Of a DNA stretch of 64,000 bases, positions 7,510-15,851 are shown in pieces; the first letter of the stretch is position 1, and the number at the start of each line of letters is the position of its first letter. The position numbers and the translations under genes were made by a program. The DNA is from an uncultured Ruegeria sp. Lineage in GTDB: Bacteria; Pseudomonadota; Alphaproteobacteria; Rhodobacterales; Rhodobacteraceae. Under the pieces are notes generated by a model. The model worked only from the letters and a program-made list of their open reading frames with translations, did no database searches and was not told the origin of the DNA. The stretch is taken from the NCBI RefSeq assembly GCF_947504215.1, contig NZ_CANNGO010000005.1, positions 269,063 through 333,062 of the forward strand. The letters are read 5' to 3'.

Positions 7510-9105
7510 ATGGCCCCTAAAGTACTCGTATCCGACAAACTCAGCGAAACCGCTGTTCAGATATTCCGTGACCGCGGGATCGACGTGGATTTCATGCCCG
7601 ATCTGGGCAAGGACAAAGACAAGCTGGCCGAGGTAATTGGCCAATATGACGGCCTTGCGATCCGGTCGGCCACCAAGGTTACGCCGACTATTCTGGACAA
7701 GGCAGACAAGCTGAAGGTCATCGGTCGTGCCGGGATTGGCACGGACAATGTCGACAAGGACGCAGCCTCGAAAAAAGGCGTGATCGTGATGAACACGCCG
7801 TTTGGTAATATGATCACGACCGCCGAACACGCGATTGCGATGATGTTCGCCGTGGCGCGGCAAATCCCCGAGGCGAGTACCTCGACCCACGCGGGCAAGT
7901 GGGAGAAGTCCAAGTTCATGGGGATCGAGCTGACCAATAAAACGCTCGGTGTAATCGGCGCGGGCAATATCGGTGGAATTGTTTGTGAGCGTGCCTTGGG
8001 TCTGCGGATGAAAGTGGTCGCCTATGATCCCTATCTGGGTGAAGAAAAAGCCGCCAAAATGGGCGTTGAGAAAGTCGAGCTGGATGAGCTGCTTGCACGC
8101 GCTGATTTCATCACTCTGCACGTGCCGCTGACCGACCAAACCCGCAACATTCTGAGCCGCGAGAATCTGGCCAAGACGAAACCCGGCGTGCGTATTGTCA
8201 ATTGTGCCCGTGGCGGTTTGGTCGATGAAGAAGCGCTGGCCGAGATGCTAAAGTCTGGTCATGTCGCAGGCGCCGCCTTTGACGTGTTCAAAGAGGAACC
8301 GGCAAAAGACAACCCGCTGTTCAACCTGCCCAACGTGGTCTGCACCCCTCATCTGGGCGCGGCGACCACCGAAGCTCAGGAAAACGTAGCGCTGCAAGTG
8401 GCCGAGCAGATCTCGAACTACCTGCTGACCGGCGCGGTAGAAAACGCGCTGAACATGCCCAGCGTTACGGCAGAAGAGGCCAAGGTCATGGGGCCATGGA
8501 TCAAACTGGCCGGACATCTGGGCAGCTTTATTGGCCAGATGACGGACGAGCCGATCAAAGCCATTAACATCCTCTATGATGGTGTGGCGGCCGACATGAA
8601 CCTCGCCGCTCTGAACTGTTCTGTAGTCGCGGGGATTATGAAAAAGTTCAATCCTGAGGTGAACATGGTGTCGGCTCCGGTCGTCGCCAAAGAGCGTGGG
8701 ATCAAAATCTCAACCACCAATCAGGACAAGTCGGGCGCCTTCGAAGGCTACATCAAAGTCACGGTCGTCACAGACAAGCGCGAACGCTCAATCGGTGGAA
8801 CTGTGTTCAGCGATGGCAAGCCGCGGTTTATTCAGATCAAAGGGATCAACATCGACGCTGAAGTTGGCGCCCACATGCTGTACACCACGAACGAAGATGT
8901 CCCGGGCATTATTGGCACGCTGGGTCAAACTATGGGTGAGCATGGGGTCAACATCGCGAACTTTACTCTGGGCCGGTCTGAGGCCGGGGGTGAGGCGATT
9001 GCGCTGCTCTATGTTGATGAGCTGGTTCCAGCAGAAGCGCGCGCCAAACTGGCTGAGACCGGCCTCTTCACGCAGATCAAGCCGCTGGAATTTGACGTTG
9101 TCTGA
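7510..9105 (+). CDS. serA: D-3-phosphoglycerate dehydrogenase
   Basis: First enzyme of serine synthesis, oxidising 3-phosphoglycerate with NAD. At 531 aa it is the long form, with catalytic and nucleotide-binding domains, an intervening (ASB) domain and a C-terminal ACT domain. Markers: RSATKVTPTIL and IGRAGIGTDNVD at the N-terminus, GVIGAGNIGGIVCERA for NAD binding, NCARGGLVDEEAL with the active-site Arg, and TPHLGAATTEAQENVA with the catalytic His. The ACT domain (NEDVPGIIGTLGQTMGEHGVNIA) suggests serine feedback control. It follows serC in the same direction and is closed by a strong terminator. Confidence 0.97.
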   Translation: MAPKVLVSDKLSETAVQIFRDRGIDVDFMPDLGKDKDKLAEVIGQYDGLAIRSATKVTPTILDKADKLKVIGRAGIGTDNVDKDAASKKGVIVMNTPFGNMITTAEHAIAMMFAVARQIPEASTSTHAGKWEKSKFMGIELTNKTLGVIGAGNIGGIVCERALGLRMKVVAYDPYLGEEKAAKMGVEKVELDELLARADFITLHVPLTDQTRNILSRENLAKTKPGVRIVNCARGGLVDEEALAEMLKSGHVAGAAFDVFKEEPAKDNPLFNLPNVVCTPHLGAATTEAQENVALQVAEQISNYLLTGAVENALNMPSVTAEEAKVMGPWIKLAGHLGSFIGQMTDEPIKAINILYDGVAADMNLAALNCSVVAGIMKKFNPEVNMVSAPVVAKERGIKISTTNQDKSGAFEGYIKVTVVTDKRERSIGGTVFSDGKPRFIQIKGINIDAEVGAHMLYTTNEDVPGIIGTLGQTMGEHGVNIANFTLGRSEAGGEAIALLYVDELVPAEARAKLAETGLFTQIKPLEFDVV

Positions 9106-9134
9106 GCTGCGGCGCTGAATTTGTGACCCAATCG

Positions 9135-9173
9135 ATGCCCGCGCTGAATAATGCGCGGGCATTGGCTTTTTTT
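9135..9173 (+). terminator. rho-independent terminator after serC-serA
   Basis: A 10-bp perfect stem (ATGCCCGCGC with GCGCGGGCAT, loop TGAATAAT) followed by TGGC and a run of seven T. It lies 29 bases past the serA stop and is a textbook intrinsic terminator. Confidence 0.9.
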
Positions 9174-9224
9174 AGCGGCCTGATTACGGCAAAAGACCCG
9201 TAACCAATTCGAAGAGGCGCCGGT

Positions 9225-9962
9225 TTGACAACTCCTATCTATGCCGTTGGTGACATCCACGGGCAGCTGGGCATGCTGCAAAACGCGCTGTCCCGGATTG
9301 AGGCGGATGGTGGTCCAGATGCACGCGTCGTTTTTCTGGGGGACTACGTGGATCGCGGCCCTAATAGCCGTGAGGTGTTGGACCTGCTGATCGAGGGGCA
9401 ACAGGCGGGGCGAAACTGGGTCGTGGTGAAGGGTAATCACGACCGGATGATGGCCCGGTTTGTGCAAGAATGTGAGATTGCGGACAAGCAGCTGCCGATC
9501 GCCTTGAACTGGCTGAACCCGCGTCTGGGTGGTCGTGAAACGCTTGCGTCTTACGGCGTCGAAGTCACGGACAATGATCGCATCTATCAGGTCCATGAAC
9601 GCGCCTGCGCTGCTGTGCCGCCCGCGCATCTGGACTTTATCAATGCCTTGCCGAACTATCATCAGGAGGGTGAGCTGCTATTTGTCCACGCCGGTATCCG
9701 GCCCGGTATCCCTCTGCCGCAACAATCCGAAGATGATCTGGTCTGGATCCGGCAGGAGTTCTTGATGGAGGCCGGTCCGCACCCCTGGCTGATCGTGCAT
9801 GGCCATACACCCGTGGATGCGGCAGAGCATTTCGGGAACCGGATCAATCTGGATGCAGGCGCAGGCTATGGCCGGCCGCTGGCCACTGCGGTGTTCGAAG
9901 GCCGCCAGTGTTGGTTACTGACGGAATGCGGGCGAACGCTGTTAACTCCTAGCCCTTTGTAA
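9225..9962 (+). CDS. metallophosphoesterase (PrpE / bacterial PPP-family phosphatase)
   Basis: Calcineurin-like phosphoesterase, 245 aa, of the PPP protein phosphatase / diadenosine tetraphosphatase group. All metal-binding motifs are visible: GDIHG at the N-terminus, GDYVDRGP, KGNHDRMM, the later FVHAGIRPG and IVHGHTP. Members remove phosphate from Ser/Thr proteins or hydrolyse Ap4A; the substrate cannot be read from sequence. Translation appears to begin at TTG 9225, with AAGAGG eight to nine bases upstream and no better ATG. Its 3' end overlaps the convergent matB gene by 14 bases. Confidence 0.88.
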   Translation: MTTPIYAVGDIHGQLGMLQNALSRIEADGGPDARVVFLGDYVDRGPNSREVLDLLIEGQQAGRNWVVVKGNHDRMMARFVQECEIADKQLPIALNWLNPRLGGRETLASYGVEVTDNDRIYQVHERACAAVPPAHLDFINALPNYHQEGELLFVHAGIRPGIPLPQQSEDDLVWIRQEFLMEAGPHPWLIVHGHTPVDAAEHFGNRINLDAGAGYGRPLATAVFEGRQCWLLTECGRTLLTPSPL

Positions 9963-11466
9963 AAAGGCCGCGGTAGTAGTCGCGCAGCACGTTTTTCTGA
10001 ACCTTGCCCATGGTGTTGCGGGGTAACTTGTCCAGCATGATCAGTTTGCGCGGATGTTTGAACCGGGCCAGTTCTGTTTGAATGGTGGCCAGAATGGCTT
10101 CTGCGTCAGGTGATTGGCCGGGTTCCGCGACAAGAATGCCCAGAACAGTCTCGCCAAAGTCTGGATGCGGTACGCCGATGACGGCGCTTTCCAAAACACC
10201 GGGCTGGTCGTCCAGCACCAGCTCGATCTCTTTGGGATAGATGTTGTACCCGCCCGAGATGATCAGGTCCTTGCCGCGCCCAACAATGTGCACATAGCCA
10301 TCCGGATCCACGCGGCCCAAATCACCGGTGATGAAGAACCCATCCTCGCGTAGTTCGGCGGCGGTCTTCTCGGGCATTTGCCAATAGCCGTCGAACACGT
10401 TGGGACCGCGCACTTCGATGATTCCAATCTCGCCCTGCGGCAGGTTTTCGCCCGTGTCGGGGTCGGTGACCTTCAGTTCTACACCCGGCAGAGGAAACCC
10501 GACCGTCCCGGCACGGCGTTCGCCGTCATACGGGTTGGAGGTGTTCATGTTGGTCTCGGTCATGCCATAGCGTTCCAGGATGCGGTGACCGGTGCGCGCC
10601 TGAAACCGTTCGTGGGTTTCCGCCAGCAAGGGGGCCGAGCCTGAAATGAACAGCCGCATATGTCGCGTCAGATCACCGGTGAACCGATCATCATCCAGTA
10701 GGCGCGTGTAGAAGGTCGGAACTCCCATCATGGATGTCGCCTTGGGCATCAGCCTCAGGATGTCATCCAGATCGAATTTCGGCAGAAAGATCATCGACCC
10801 GCCCGAAGCCAAGATGACATTTGTCGCCACAAACAGCCCGTGAGTGTGAAAGATCGGCAACGCGTGTAGCAGGACGTCTTCAGGTGTGAACCGCCATTCA
10901 CGTACCAGTGTTTCCGCGTTGGACAACAGGTTGGCTTGCGTCAGCATTGCGCCCTTGGAGCGTCCTGTGGTGCCGGATGTGTAAAGGAAAGCGGCCAGGT
11001 CACTTTCGGACCTTTTGACCGGTTCAAAGGCAGGTAGCATTCCCAACGCGCGACGCATCAGGCTGCCGGTGCCATCTGCGTTCAACGTGACCAACTGCGC
11101 ATTTTGTGCCTGCGCGATGGGCCTAAGCCCGGCTTCGTTGGCCTGATCGCAGACAACCAGAGACGCTTCGCTATTTTCGATAAAGTAGCTCAGCTCAGCG
11201 GTCGTGTAGGCAGTGTTCAAAGGCAGAAAGATTAAACCCGTCTGAGCGCAAGCCGCATAAAGCGCCAGTGCTTCGGGGGATTTTTCCACCTGAATGGCCA
11301 CGCGGTCGCCGGGCTCCAACTCCAGTCCAGTCAGCGCGTTGGCAATTCGAGAGGACATGTCGAGGAATTCGGTGTGGGTGACGACTCGACCATCTGGCAG
11401 ATGCAGGAATGGCGTGGTCTTGCCAGCGTGGCGCCCGAACAAGCGATCATACAGCGGGTTACCCAT
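9949..11466 (-). CDS. matB: malonyl-CoA synthetase
   Basis: AMP-forming acyl-CoA synthetase (ANL superfamily), 505 aa. The P-loop SGTTGRSKGAMLTQANL, the ERYGMTETNMNTSNPYDGERR motif and the closing catalytic Lys in LPRNTMGKVQKN are present. The TETNM motif with the following Arg-rich stretch is typical of malonyl-CoA synthetase MatB rather than acetate or long-chain enzymes. It activates malonate to malonyl-CoA. No malonyl-CoA decarboxylase (MatA) is beside it. It is transcribed away from serB. Confidence 0.9.
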   Translation of the reverse strand: MGNPLYDRLFGRHAGKTTPFLHLPDGRVVTHTEFLDMSSRIANALTGLELEPGDRVAIQVEKSPEALALYAACAQTGLIFLPLNTAYTTAELSYFIENSEASLVVCDQANEAGLRPIAQAQNAQLVTLNADGTGSLMRRALGMLPAFEPVKRSESDLAAFLYTSGTTGRSKGAMLTQANLLSNAETLVREWRFTPEDVLLHALPIFHTHGLFVATNVILASGGSMIFLPKFDLDDILRLMPKATSMMGVPTFYTRLLDDDRFTGDLTRHMRLFISGSAPLLAETHERFQARTGHRILERYGMTETNMNTSNPYDGERRAGTVGFPLPGVELKVTDPDTGENLPQGEIGIIEVRGPNVFDGYWQMPEKTAAELREDGFFITGDLGRVDPDGYVHIVGRGKDLIISGGYNIYPKEIELVLDDQPGVLESAVIGVPHPDFGETVLGILVAEPGQSPDAEAILATIQTELARFKHPRKLIMLDKLPRNTMGKVQKNVLRDYYRGLFTKG

Positions 11467-11633
11467 CCCAATTCTCCTTTAGTCCTAACCCTGCTGAACC
11501 TGTCTTGGATTTGCTGGACGGTAAAGCCCTGAAATCGATGAAAACCGGGCGTTTTTGGCTGTTTTGTCCCATCCGCCTCTGGCGAAAATGCTGCACCTGC
11601 GATATGCGCGTGTCAGACTGTCGGAGACTGAAA

Positions 11634-12512
11634 ATGCTCGTTGCCACCCTGCTGACCAACCCTGCGGCGCCCTCGCTTGATGGCACTCTGGTCGAGTCGT
11701 TGCGAAATGCATGGGGAGGGGGGGATGTCGTTTGGTTGAACTCTGATGAGGCGGCCGAGTTTCCGTTGGTGGAGATGCCAGACAACCGCTGGGATGTCTG
11801 GGCGGATCTGCAGGGTATGGGCGTCGACTTGATACTGCAGCCGATTGAAGGGCGTCGTAAAAAAATGCTTTTGGCGGATATGGACAGCACCATGATCCAA
11901 CAGGAATGCATCGACGAACTGGCCGATGAAGCTGGGGTTGGCGAACGCGTCAAAGACATCACGGCGCGTGCGATGAACGGTGAATTGGATTTTGATGGTG
12001 CCTTGCTTGAACGGGTTGGTCTGCTGAAAGGCCTGGATGAGGCGGTGATCGATCAGGTGCTAAACACGCGGATCACCCTGATGCCCGGTGGCCGCGAACT
12101 GGTTGCAACGATGCGCGCGGCCGGTGGCTACGCGGCGCTCGTCTCGGGTGGGTTCACCGCGTTCACAGCTCGGGTGGCTGAACGGTTGGGGTTCGATGAA
12201 AACCGAGCCAACACTTTGCTATCTGAAAATGGGCACCTGACCGGCGATGTGAAACGTCCGATTCTTGGACGTCAGGCCAAAGTCGAATCCCTGGAACGCA
12301 TTACTGCGCGGTTGGGTATTGAAGAAGCTGATGTAATTGCCGTGGGCGATGGGGCTAACGATTTGGGCATGCTGGGCCGCGCCGGGACGGGTGTTGCGCT
12401 GCATGCCAAGCCTGCGGTCGCAGAGCAATGCGACATTCGGATCAACCATGGCGATTTGTCTGCACTGTTGTACGTACAAGGCTATGCCCGACCAGATTTT
12501 GTCAGCGCCTGA
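11634..12512 (+). CDS. serB: phosphoserine phosphatase
   Basis: HAD-superfamily phosphatase for the last step of serine synthesis, 292 aa. The nucleophile motif DMDSTMIQQECIDELA, the serine-binding region, SGGFTAFT (motif II), and GDGANDLGML (motif IV) are all intact. The N-terminal part is an ACT-like domain, as in other SerB proteins. A much longer open frame begins at 11409, but the ATG at 11634 has GGAG seven bases upstream and agrees with homologues. It is divergent from matB. Confidence 0.95.
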   Translation: MLVATLLTNPAAPSLDGTLVESLRNAWGGGDVVWLNSDEAAEFPLVEMPDNRWDVWADLQGMGVDLILQPIEGRRKKMLLADMDSTMIQQECIDELADEAGVGERVKDITARAMNGELDFDGALLERVGLLKGLDEAVIDQVLNTRITLMPGGRELVATMRAAGGYAALVSGGFTAFTARVAERLGFDENRANTLLSENGHLTGDVKRPILGRQAKVESLERITARLGIEEADVIAVGDGANDLGMLGRAGTGVALHAKPAVAEQCDIRINHGDLSALLYVQGYARPDFVSA

Positions 12513-12532
12513 TACAGCGTACTTTCTTTTAT

Positions 12533-12548
12533 TTAACACGTGTGTTAA
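12533..12548. promoter_or_regulatory. operator-like inverted repeat before the ArsR gene
   Basis: Perfect 7-2-7 inverted repeat TTAACAC-GT-GTGTTAA, ending nine bases before the ArsR start codon. Its size and position fit an autoregulatory operator bound by the ArsR-family product. Confidence 0.6.
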
Positions 12549-12557
12549 TAAGTGGTT

Positions 12558-12887
12558 ATGAGCACACTTCTAACCGCCTTTTCGGCACTATCTGATGCCA
12601 CAAGGTTCTCGATTGTCGAACAGCTGATGGAGAACGGAGAGTTGCCCGTCGGCGACCTGATTGACGGCAAGGGCATGTCCGGCGCAGCCATTTCGCGCCA
12701 TCTGAAAGTTCTGCGAGAGGCCGGGTTGGTCCAGCAGCGGGTGCACGGGACGCGGCGCATGTATTCGATCCAGCCCGATGGTCTGCGTGCGATTGCGGAA
12801 TGGACGATCTCGAAACGGCAGTTTTGGGAAGGTAGTCTCGACCGTTTGGGTGATATTCTGGAGGGGGAGAATTCATGGCCGACCTGA
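12558..12887 (+). CDS. ArsR-family transcriptional regulator
   Basis: Winged-helix regulator of 109 aa. The HTH core runs through FSALSDATRFSIVEQLMENGELPVGDL, then GAAISRHLKVLREAGLVQQRVHGTRRMYSI. No CxC metal-binding motif is present, so it belongs to the metal-independent branch usually paired with an SRPBCC protein. The ATG at 12558 is preferred over the GTG two codons upstream. Its end overlaps the next gene by 13 bases, and an inverted repeat lies just upstream, suggesting autoregulation. Confidence 0.9.
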   Translation: MSTLLTAFSALSDATRFSIVEQLMENGELPVGDLIDGKGMSGAAISRHLKVLREAGLVQQRVHGTRRMYSIQPDGLRAIAEWTISKRQFWEGSLDRLGDILEGENSWPT

Positions 12888-13303
12888 AACTGGAGCGGGA
12901 TTTCCCTGTCAGCCCCGAAACCCTGTTCGATTGGATCAGCAATGGACCAAAACTGCTGCAATGGTGGGGGCCTGAAGGGGTGCATGTAACGGAACATGAT
13001 CTGGATTTTTCACGCCTTGGGCCGTGGTATTCGGTTATGGAAAACGGTGAAGGTCAAAGGTTCAAAGTCTCAGGCCATGTCACACATGTCGATCCACCAA
13101 ACTCGGTGGGGTTTACCTGGGCCTGGCACGATGATCAGGACCAGCGCGGCGCTGAAAGCCACGTCACTTTTTACGTCGCCGCATCGCAAACTGGGTCGCG
13201 TTTGGTCTTGGACCACCGCGAATTGGCAGATGCCGACATTGCAGGGAACCACGAACAAGGCTGGACATCGTCGTTGCGCAAACTCGAAGCGCGCTGCAAA
13301 TAG
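12875..13303 (+). CDS. SRPBCC-family (AHSA1-like) protein
   Basis: START-like helix-grip protein of 142 aa, opening LERDFPVSPETLFDWISNGPKLLQWWGPEGVHV, typical of the AHSA1/activator of Hsp90 ATPase homologue group. These small proteins have a hydrophobic ligand cavity; the ligand is unknown. It overlaps the ArsR gene, a common pairing in proteobacteria in which the regulator controls the SRPBCC partner. A YCII-like gene follows after 21 bases. Confidence 0.85.
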   Translation: MADLKLERDFPVSPETLFDWISNGPKLLQWWGPEGVHVTEHDLDFSRLGPWYSVMENGEGQRFKVSGHVTHVDPPNSVGFTWAWHDDQDQRGAESHVTFYVAASQTGSRLVLDHRELADADIAGNHEQGWTSSLRKLEARCK

Positions 13304-13324
13304 TTTTTAACAAGGAGAAATGGA

Positions 13325-13645
13325 ATGCCCCAATATCTGTTTGTTTATCACGGTGGTACGACTCCAAGCGACCCCGCCGAAGTCGAAGCAACCATGGCCG
13401 CCTGGGGCGCATGGTTTCAGGGTATGGGGGATGCGCTGGACATTCCCGGCAATCCGGTTGGTCAATCCCACACAGTCAGCAGCAGCGGTGTTGCGGATAA
13501 TGGTGGCGCCAACCCGGCCTCGGGCTTTACCGTGATCAAAGCCGATAGCATCGACGCCGCGACCGAGATGGCCAAGGGCTGTCCGATGGTCGTGAACGGA
13601 TCGGGTTCGGTCGAGGTCGCCGAGGTGCATGAAATCGAGATGTGA
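13325..13645 (+). CDS. YCII-related protein
   Basis: Small cytoplasmic protein of 106 aa with a YCII/DGPF-type ferredoxin-like fold. It opens MPQYLFVYHGG, and the central TVIKADSIDAATEMAKGCPMV is typical. A ribosome binding site (AAGGAG) lies eight bases before the ATG. It is third in an operon with the ArsR and SRPBCC genes; such trios (regulator, SRPBCC, YCII) recur in bacteria but have no firm function. Confidence 0.82.
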   Translation: MPQYLFVYHGGTTPSDPAEVEATMAAWGAWFQGMGDALDIPGNPVGQSHTVSSSGVADNGGANPASGFTVIKADSIDAATEMAKGCPMVVNGSGSVEVAEVHEIEM

Positions 13646-13650
13646 CGGCC

Positions 13651-14649
13651 CTAGCCGGGGAAACCCGGCGCAGGTCTGATCTCGCCGCATTCCAGCCCGC
13701 GACGGCTGTACTGCGGTGCGTTCATGAATTTGCGGGCGGCCGGGTGATCGGCGTCCAACACCCCAAGGCTGACCAGAATGGCGGCGATGGCGCATTCACT
13801 GGCGCGGGTTGCACCATCGGCGATTTTCAGTGCAACGCCCATCCGTTTTTCCGGGATGATTGCGACAAAAACGGCTTCAGCACCCGTCTTGATGGCGGCC
13901 CGGCCAGCCATTGCGCGCATCAATTCAGTACAGGCGCGGGTTTCCCCAGCGACCAGTTCAGGGTGTTTGATCATCGCGGCCGTCAACTGCTGAGCTGCAT
14001 CGCTGGCGCGATCAGATCTGTCAGCGGAGGATGCGAACCACGCCATCGACCGTGCCAACCCGGCCAGCGAGGTTGCAAAATTCGGGGCAGAACAGCCGTC
14101 GATACCGTAGGCTGGGCTGGTCTCGCCTGTGGTTTCTTCCACCGCAGACAGGCAGGCCTGCTGCACGGGGTGGTCGATCTCCAGGTATTCGGGTCCGGCC
14201 CCCATATGCTGGGCCACGGTCAGAAATCCGCAATGTTTGCCGGAACAATTGTTGTGGATCTGGCAAGGCGTGTCATCAGCCAGAATCAGCCCATCCCGCG
14301 CTGCCATATCGGCTGGCTCTTGTGGTCCGCAGCGCAGGTCCGGTTCTGCCAGACCTAAATGATCCAGCCATGCGGATACACGCTCGGTGTGAATCGCGGC
14401 CCCATTGTGCGAAGCACAGGCCAATGCTAGATGCTCAGTGTTCAGCCCATATTTCGCAGCCGCGCCTGACGTAATCAGTGGCAAAGCTTGAATCATCTTG
14501 GCCGAAGATCGCGGGTAGATGACTGCCTTGGGATCACCCCAACTGCGCACGATTTGTCCGGTATCGTCGCAGATCACAGCGTGGCCCAGATGCAAGCTCT
14601 CTAACAGCGGTCCACGCCACAATTCTGTCATTGGTACGGGCTGCGTCAT
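13651..14649 (-). CDS. asparaginase (type II, PF06089 family)
   Basis: Predicted L-asparaginase of the Rhizobium-type family, 332 aa. Recognisable blocks are ELWRGPLLESLHLGHAV, PRSSAKMIQALPLI, ALACASHNGAAIHTERV, the CSGKHCGFL segment with conserved Ser-Gly-Lys and Cys, and YGIDGCSAPNFA. It hydrolyses asparagine to aspartate and ammonia. A longer frame starts at 14673, but the ATG at 14649 follows GGAGG and matches the domain start. It converges on the YCII gene, separated by five bases. Confidence 0.88.
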   Translation of the reverse strand: MTQPVPMTELWRGPLLESLHLGHAVICDDTGQIVRSWGDPKAVIYPRSSAKMIQALPLITSGAAAKYGLNTEHLALACASHNGAAIHTERVSAWLDHLGLAEPDLRCGPQEPADMAARDGLILADDTPCQIHNNCSGKHCGFLTVAQHMGAGPEYLEIDHPVQQACLSAVEETTGETSPAYGIDGCSAPNFATSLAGLARSMAWFASSADRSDRASDAAQQLTAAMIKHPELVAGETRACTELMRAMAGRAAIKTGAEAVFVAIIPEKRMGVALKIADGATRASECAIAAILVSLGVLDADHPAARKFMNAPQYSRRGLECGEIRPAPGFPG

Positions 14650-14690
14650 CTGGACCTCCGGTTTTATGCGCAAAAAACTGCCAATCGCCC

Positions 14691-14707
14691 TTTCGCCTGT
14701 GGCGAAA
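14691..14707. promoter_or_regulatory. inverted repeat in the asparaginase / ialB divergent region
   Basis: Perfect 7-3-7 inverted repeat TTTCGCC-TGT-GGCGAAA, 42 bases upstream of the asparaginase start and 120 bases upstream of ialB. It has no T-run on either side, so it looks like an operator rather than a terminator. The binding protein is unknown. Confidence 0.35.
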
Positions 14708-14826
14708 CCTGCGTTAGTGTGTGTATGTCGGCAATCATCGGGATGCGCAACGTTACAGACGAACCGGCAGGGTTCGCAGCCTTTTCCGATGGATAAGAGG
14801 TATGGGTCGAGCTAGGAGGCTGGACA

Positions 14827-15360
14827 ATGGGATCAATGCTCGTCCGCGTGATCGCGGGCCTGTGTGTGGCGGGATTGGCCACAACTGCAATCGCTCAGCA
14901 GGCGACAAGCACAAACCGGGTTGCGGCAAAAACCGATTGGAGCGTTTTTGTTGAAGATGATCCCACCGAATGCTGGAGCGTCTCTGCGCCTAAGGAAACC
15001 GTGAACACCAAGGGGGGTCGTGTTGTGTCCGTGCGGCGCAGCGACATCCTGTTGTTTGTGTTCTACCGTCCCAATGCCGAGGTCAAAGGCCAGGTCACGT
15101 TCACTGGCGGCTATCCGTTTGCAGCTGGGTCGACAGTGAACCTGACAGTCGACGGCAGTGAATTCGAGCTGTTTACCGAAGGCGAGTGGGCTTGGCCGGC
15201 GACAGCCGCGGATGATGCCAAGATCGTCACCGCGATGAAGCGCGGCACCGAGGCCGTGTTAACGGCACGGTCTGAACGCGGGACGCAGACCAAAGATACT
15301 TTTTCGCTGTTGGGTTTTACGGCTGCAATTGAAGATGCTGAAAAGCGCTGCACAAACTAA
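14827..15360 (+). CDS. invasion-associated locus B (IalB) family exported protein
   Basis: Periplasmic protein of 177 aa with a signal peptide (hydrophobic VRVIAGLCVAGLATTAIAQ, likely cut after AQA/IAQ). The mature part has the IalB pattern: W-x-V-F-V near the start, CWSVSAP, a GYPFAAGSTVNLTVDG strand and a C-terminal Cys. IalB proteins are common in alphaproteobacteria; in pathogens they aid cell entry, but in marine bacteria the role is unknown. Ribosome binding site AGGAGG is eight bases before the ATG. A terminator follows. Confidence 0.88.
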   Translation: MGSMLVRVIAGLCVAGLATTAIAQQATSTNRVAAKTDWSVFVEDDPTECWSVSAPKETVNTKGGRVVSVRRSDILLFVFYRPNAEVKGQVTFTGGYPFAAGSTVNLTVDGSEFELFTEGEWAWPATAADDAKIVTAMKRGTEAVLTARSERGTQTKDTFSLLGFTAAIEDAEKRCTN

Positions 15361-15381
15361 ACTTGGTTTGTGTAGCTTCTG

Positions 15382-15408
15382 AGCCTCGTCTTGCTCGCGA
15401 GGCTTTTT
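15382..15408 (+). terminator. rho-independent terminator after ialB
   Basis: AGCCTCG pairs with CGAGGCT across a nine-base loop and runs into TTTTT, 22 bases past the ialB stop. Confidence 0.85.
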
Positions 15409-15464
15409 GATTCAGATATCCACGGATGTAGTAGCGACGTCTTACGCGACGTCCGATTCTCGAT

Positions 15465-15478
15465 TTGATCCGGATCAA
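15465..15478. promoter_or_regulatory. FNR/FnrL-type box upstream of a small lipoprotein gene
   Basis: Perfect palindrome TTGAT-CCGG-ATCAA, centred about 64 bases before the lipoprotein start codon, a distance compatible with FNR activation from near -41. A direct repeat of GCGACGTC lies just upstream (15434-15453). Confidence 0.6.
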
Positions 15479-15534
15479 TGTGAAGCTCTGCCATTTCTGA
15501 ACTAACTGGTTCAGACACAAACAGGAGCTGCCCG

Positions 15535-15702
15535 ATGCTTAAAAAATCTTTTGTCATATTGCTGATGCTATCCGCGCCCTTGCTGAGTGCGTGTGAGAAT
15601 ACTGGTGAGACGTACCCCGTTAGTGGTGAACAATGCGGTCCGGAAGATCCGGTGAAAACCCTGGACGCGGCCGATTGTAACGTACCGCCCGCAGGGATTT
15701 GA
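15535..15702 (+). CDS. small lipoprotein, function unknown
   Basis: 55-aa protein, short enough to be missed by many gene callers. It opens MLKKSFVILLMLSAPLLSAC: two lysines, a hydrophobic helix and a clean lipobox (LSA-Cys20), so it should be lipid-anchored. The remaining 35 residues are acidic and contain two further Cys (34 and 48) that could form a disulfide. The ribosome binding site AGGAG is ten bases before the ATG. It is not an obvious entericidin. An FNR box upstream suggests expression when oxygen is low. The Cys pattern, lipobox and ribosome site together make it a real gene, although no family was recognised. Confidence 0.72.
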   Translation: MLKKSFVILLMLSAPLLSACENTGETYPVSGEQCGPEDPVKTLDAADCNVPPAGI

Positions 15703-15748
15703 TACGTAGCCCCGTTCCGGTTGCGTGACGGGTTTCGAAAAAGTGCTT

Positions 15749-15779
15749 TCGGCCGCAGGGGAGCCACCTTTGCGGCCGA
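15749..15779. repeat. 9-bp inverted repeat after the lipoprotein gene
   Basis: TCGGCCGCA and TGCGGCCGA separated by 13 bases form a perfect stem 47 bases after the lipoprotein stop. There is no T-run, so it may stabilise the mRNA end or be a weak terminator. Confidence 0.5.
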
Positions 15780-15851
15780 GCTTCGTTTAGCTGCACGACA
15801 GTTATTGTGCTAAGCTGCTGCGAAAAGTGAGTTCTAACGGAGTATCGGACC

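Noticed and set aside
15434..15453. Direct repeat GCGACGTC-TTAC-GCGACGTC upstream of the FNR box.
   Set aside because: Could be a binding site, but eight-base repeats containing a palindromic core arise easily and there is no supporting context.
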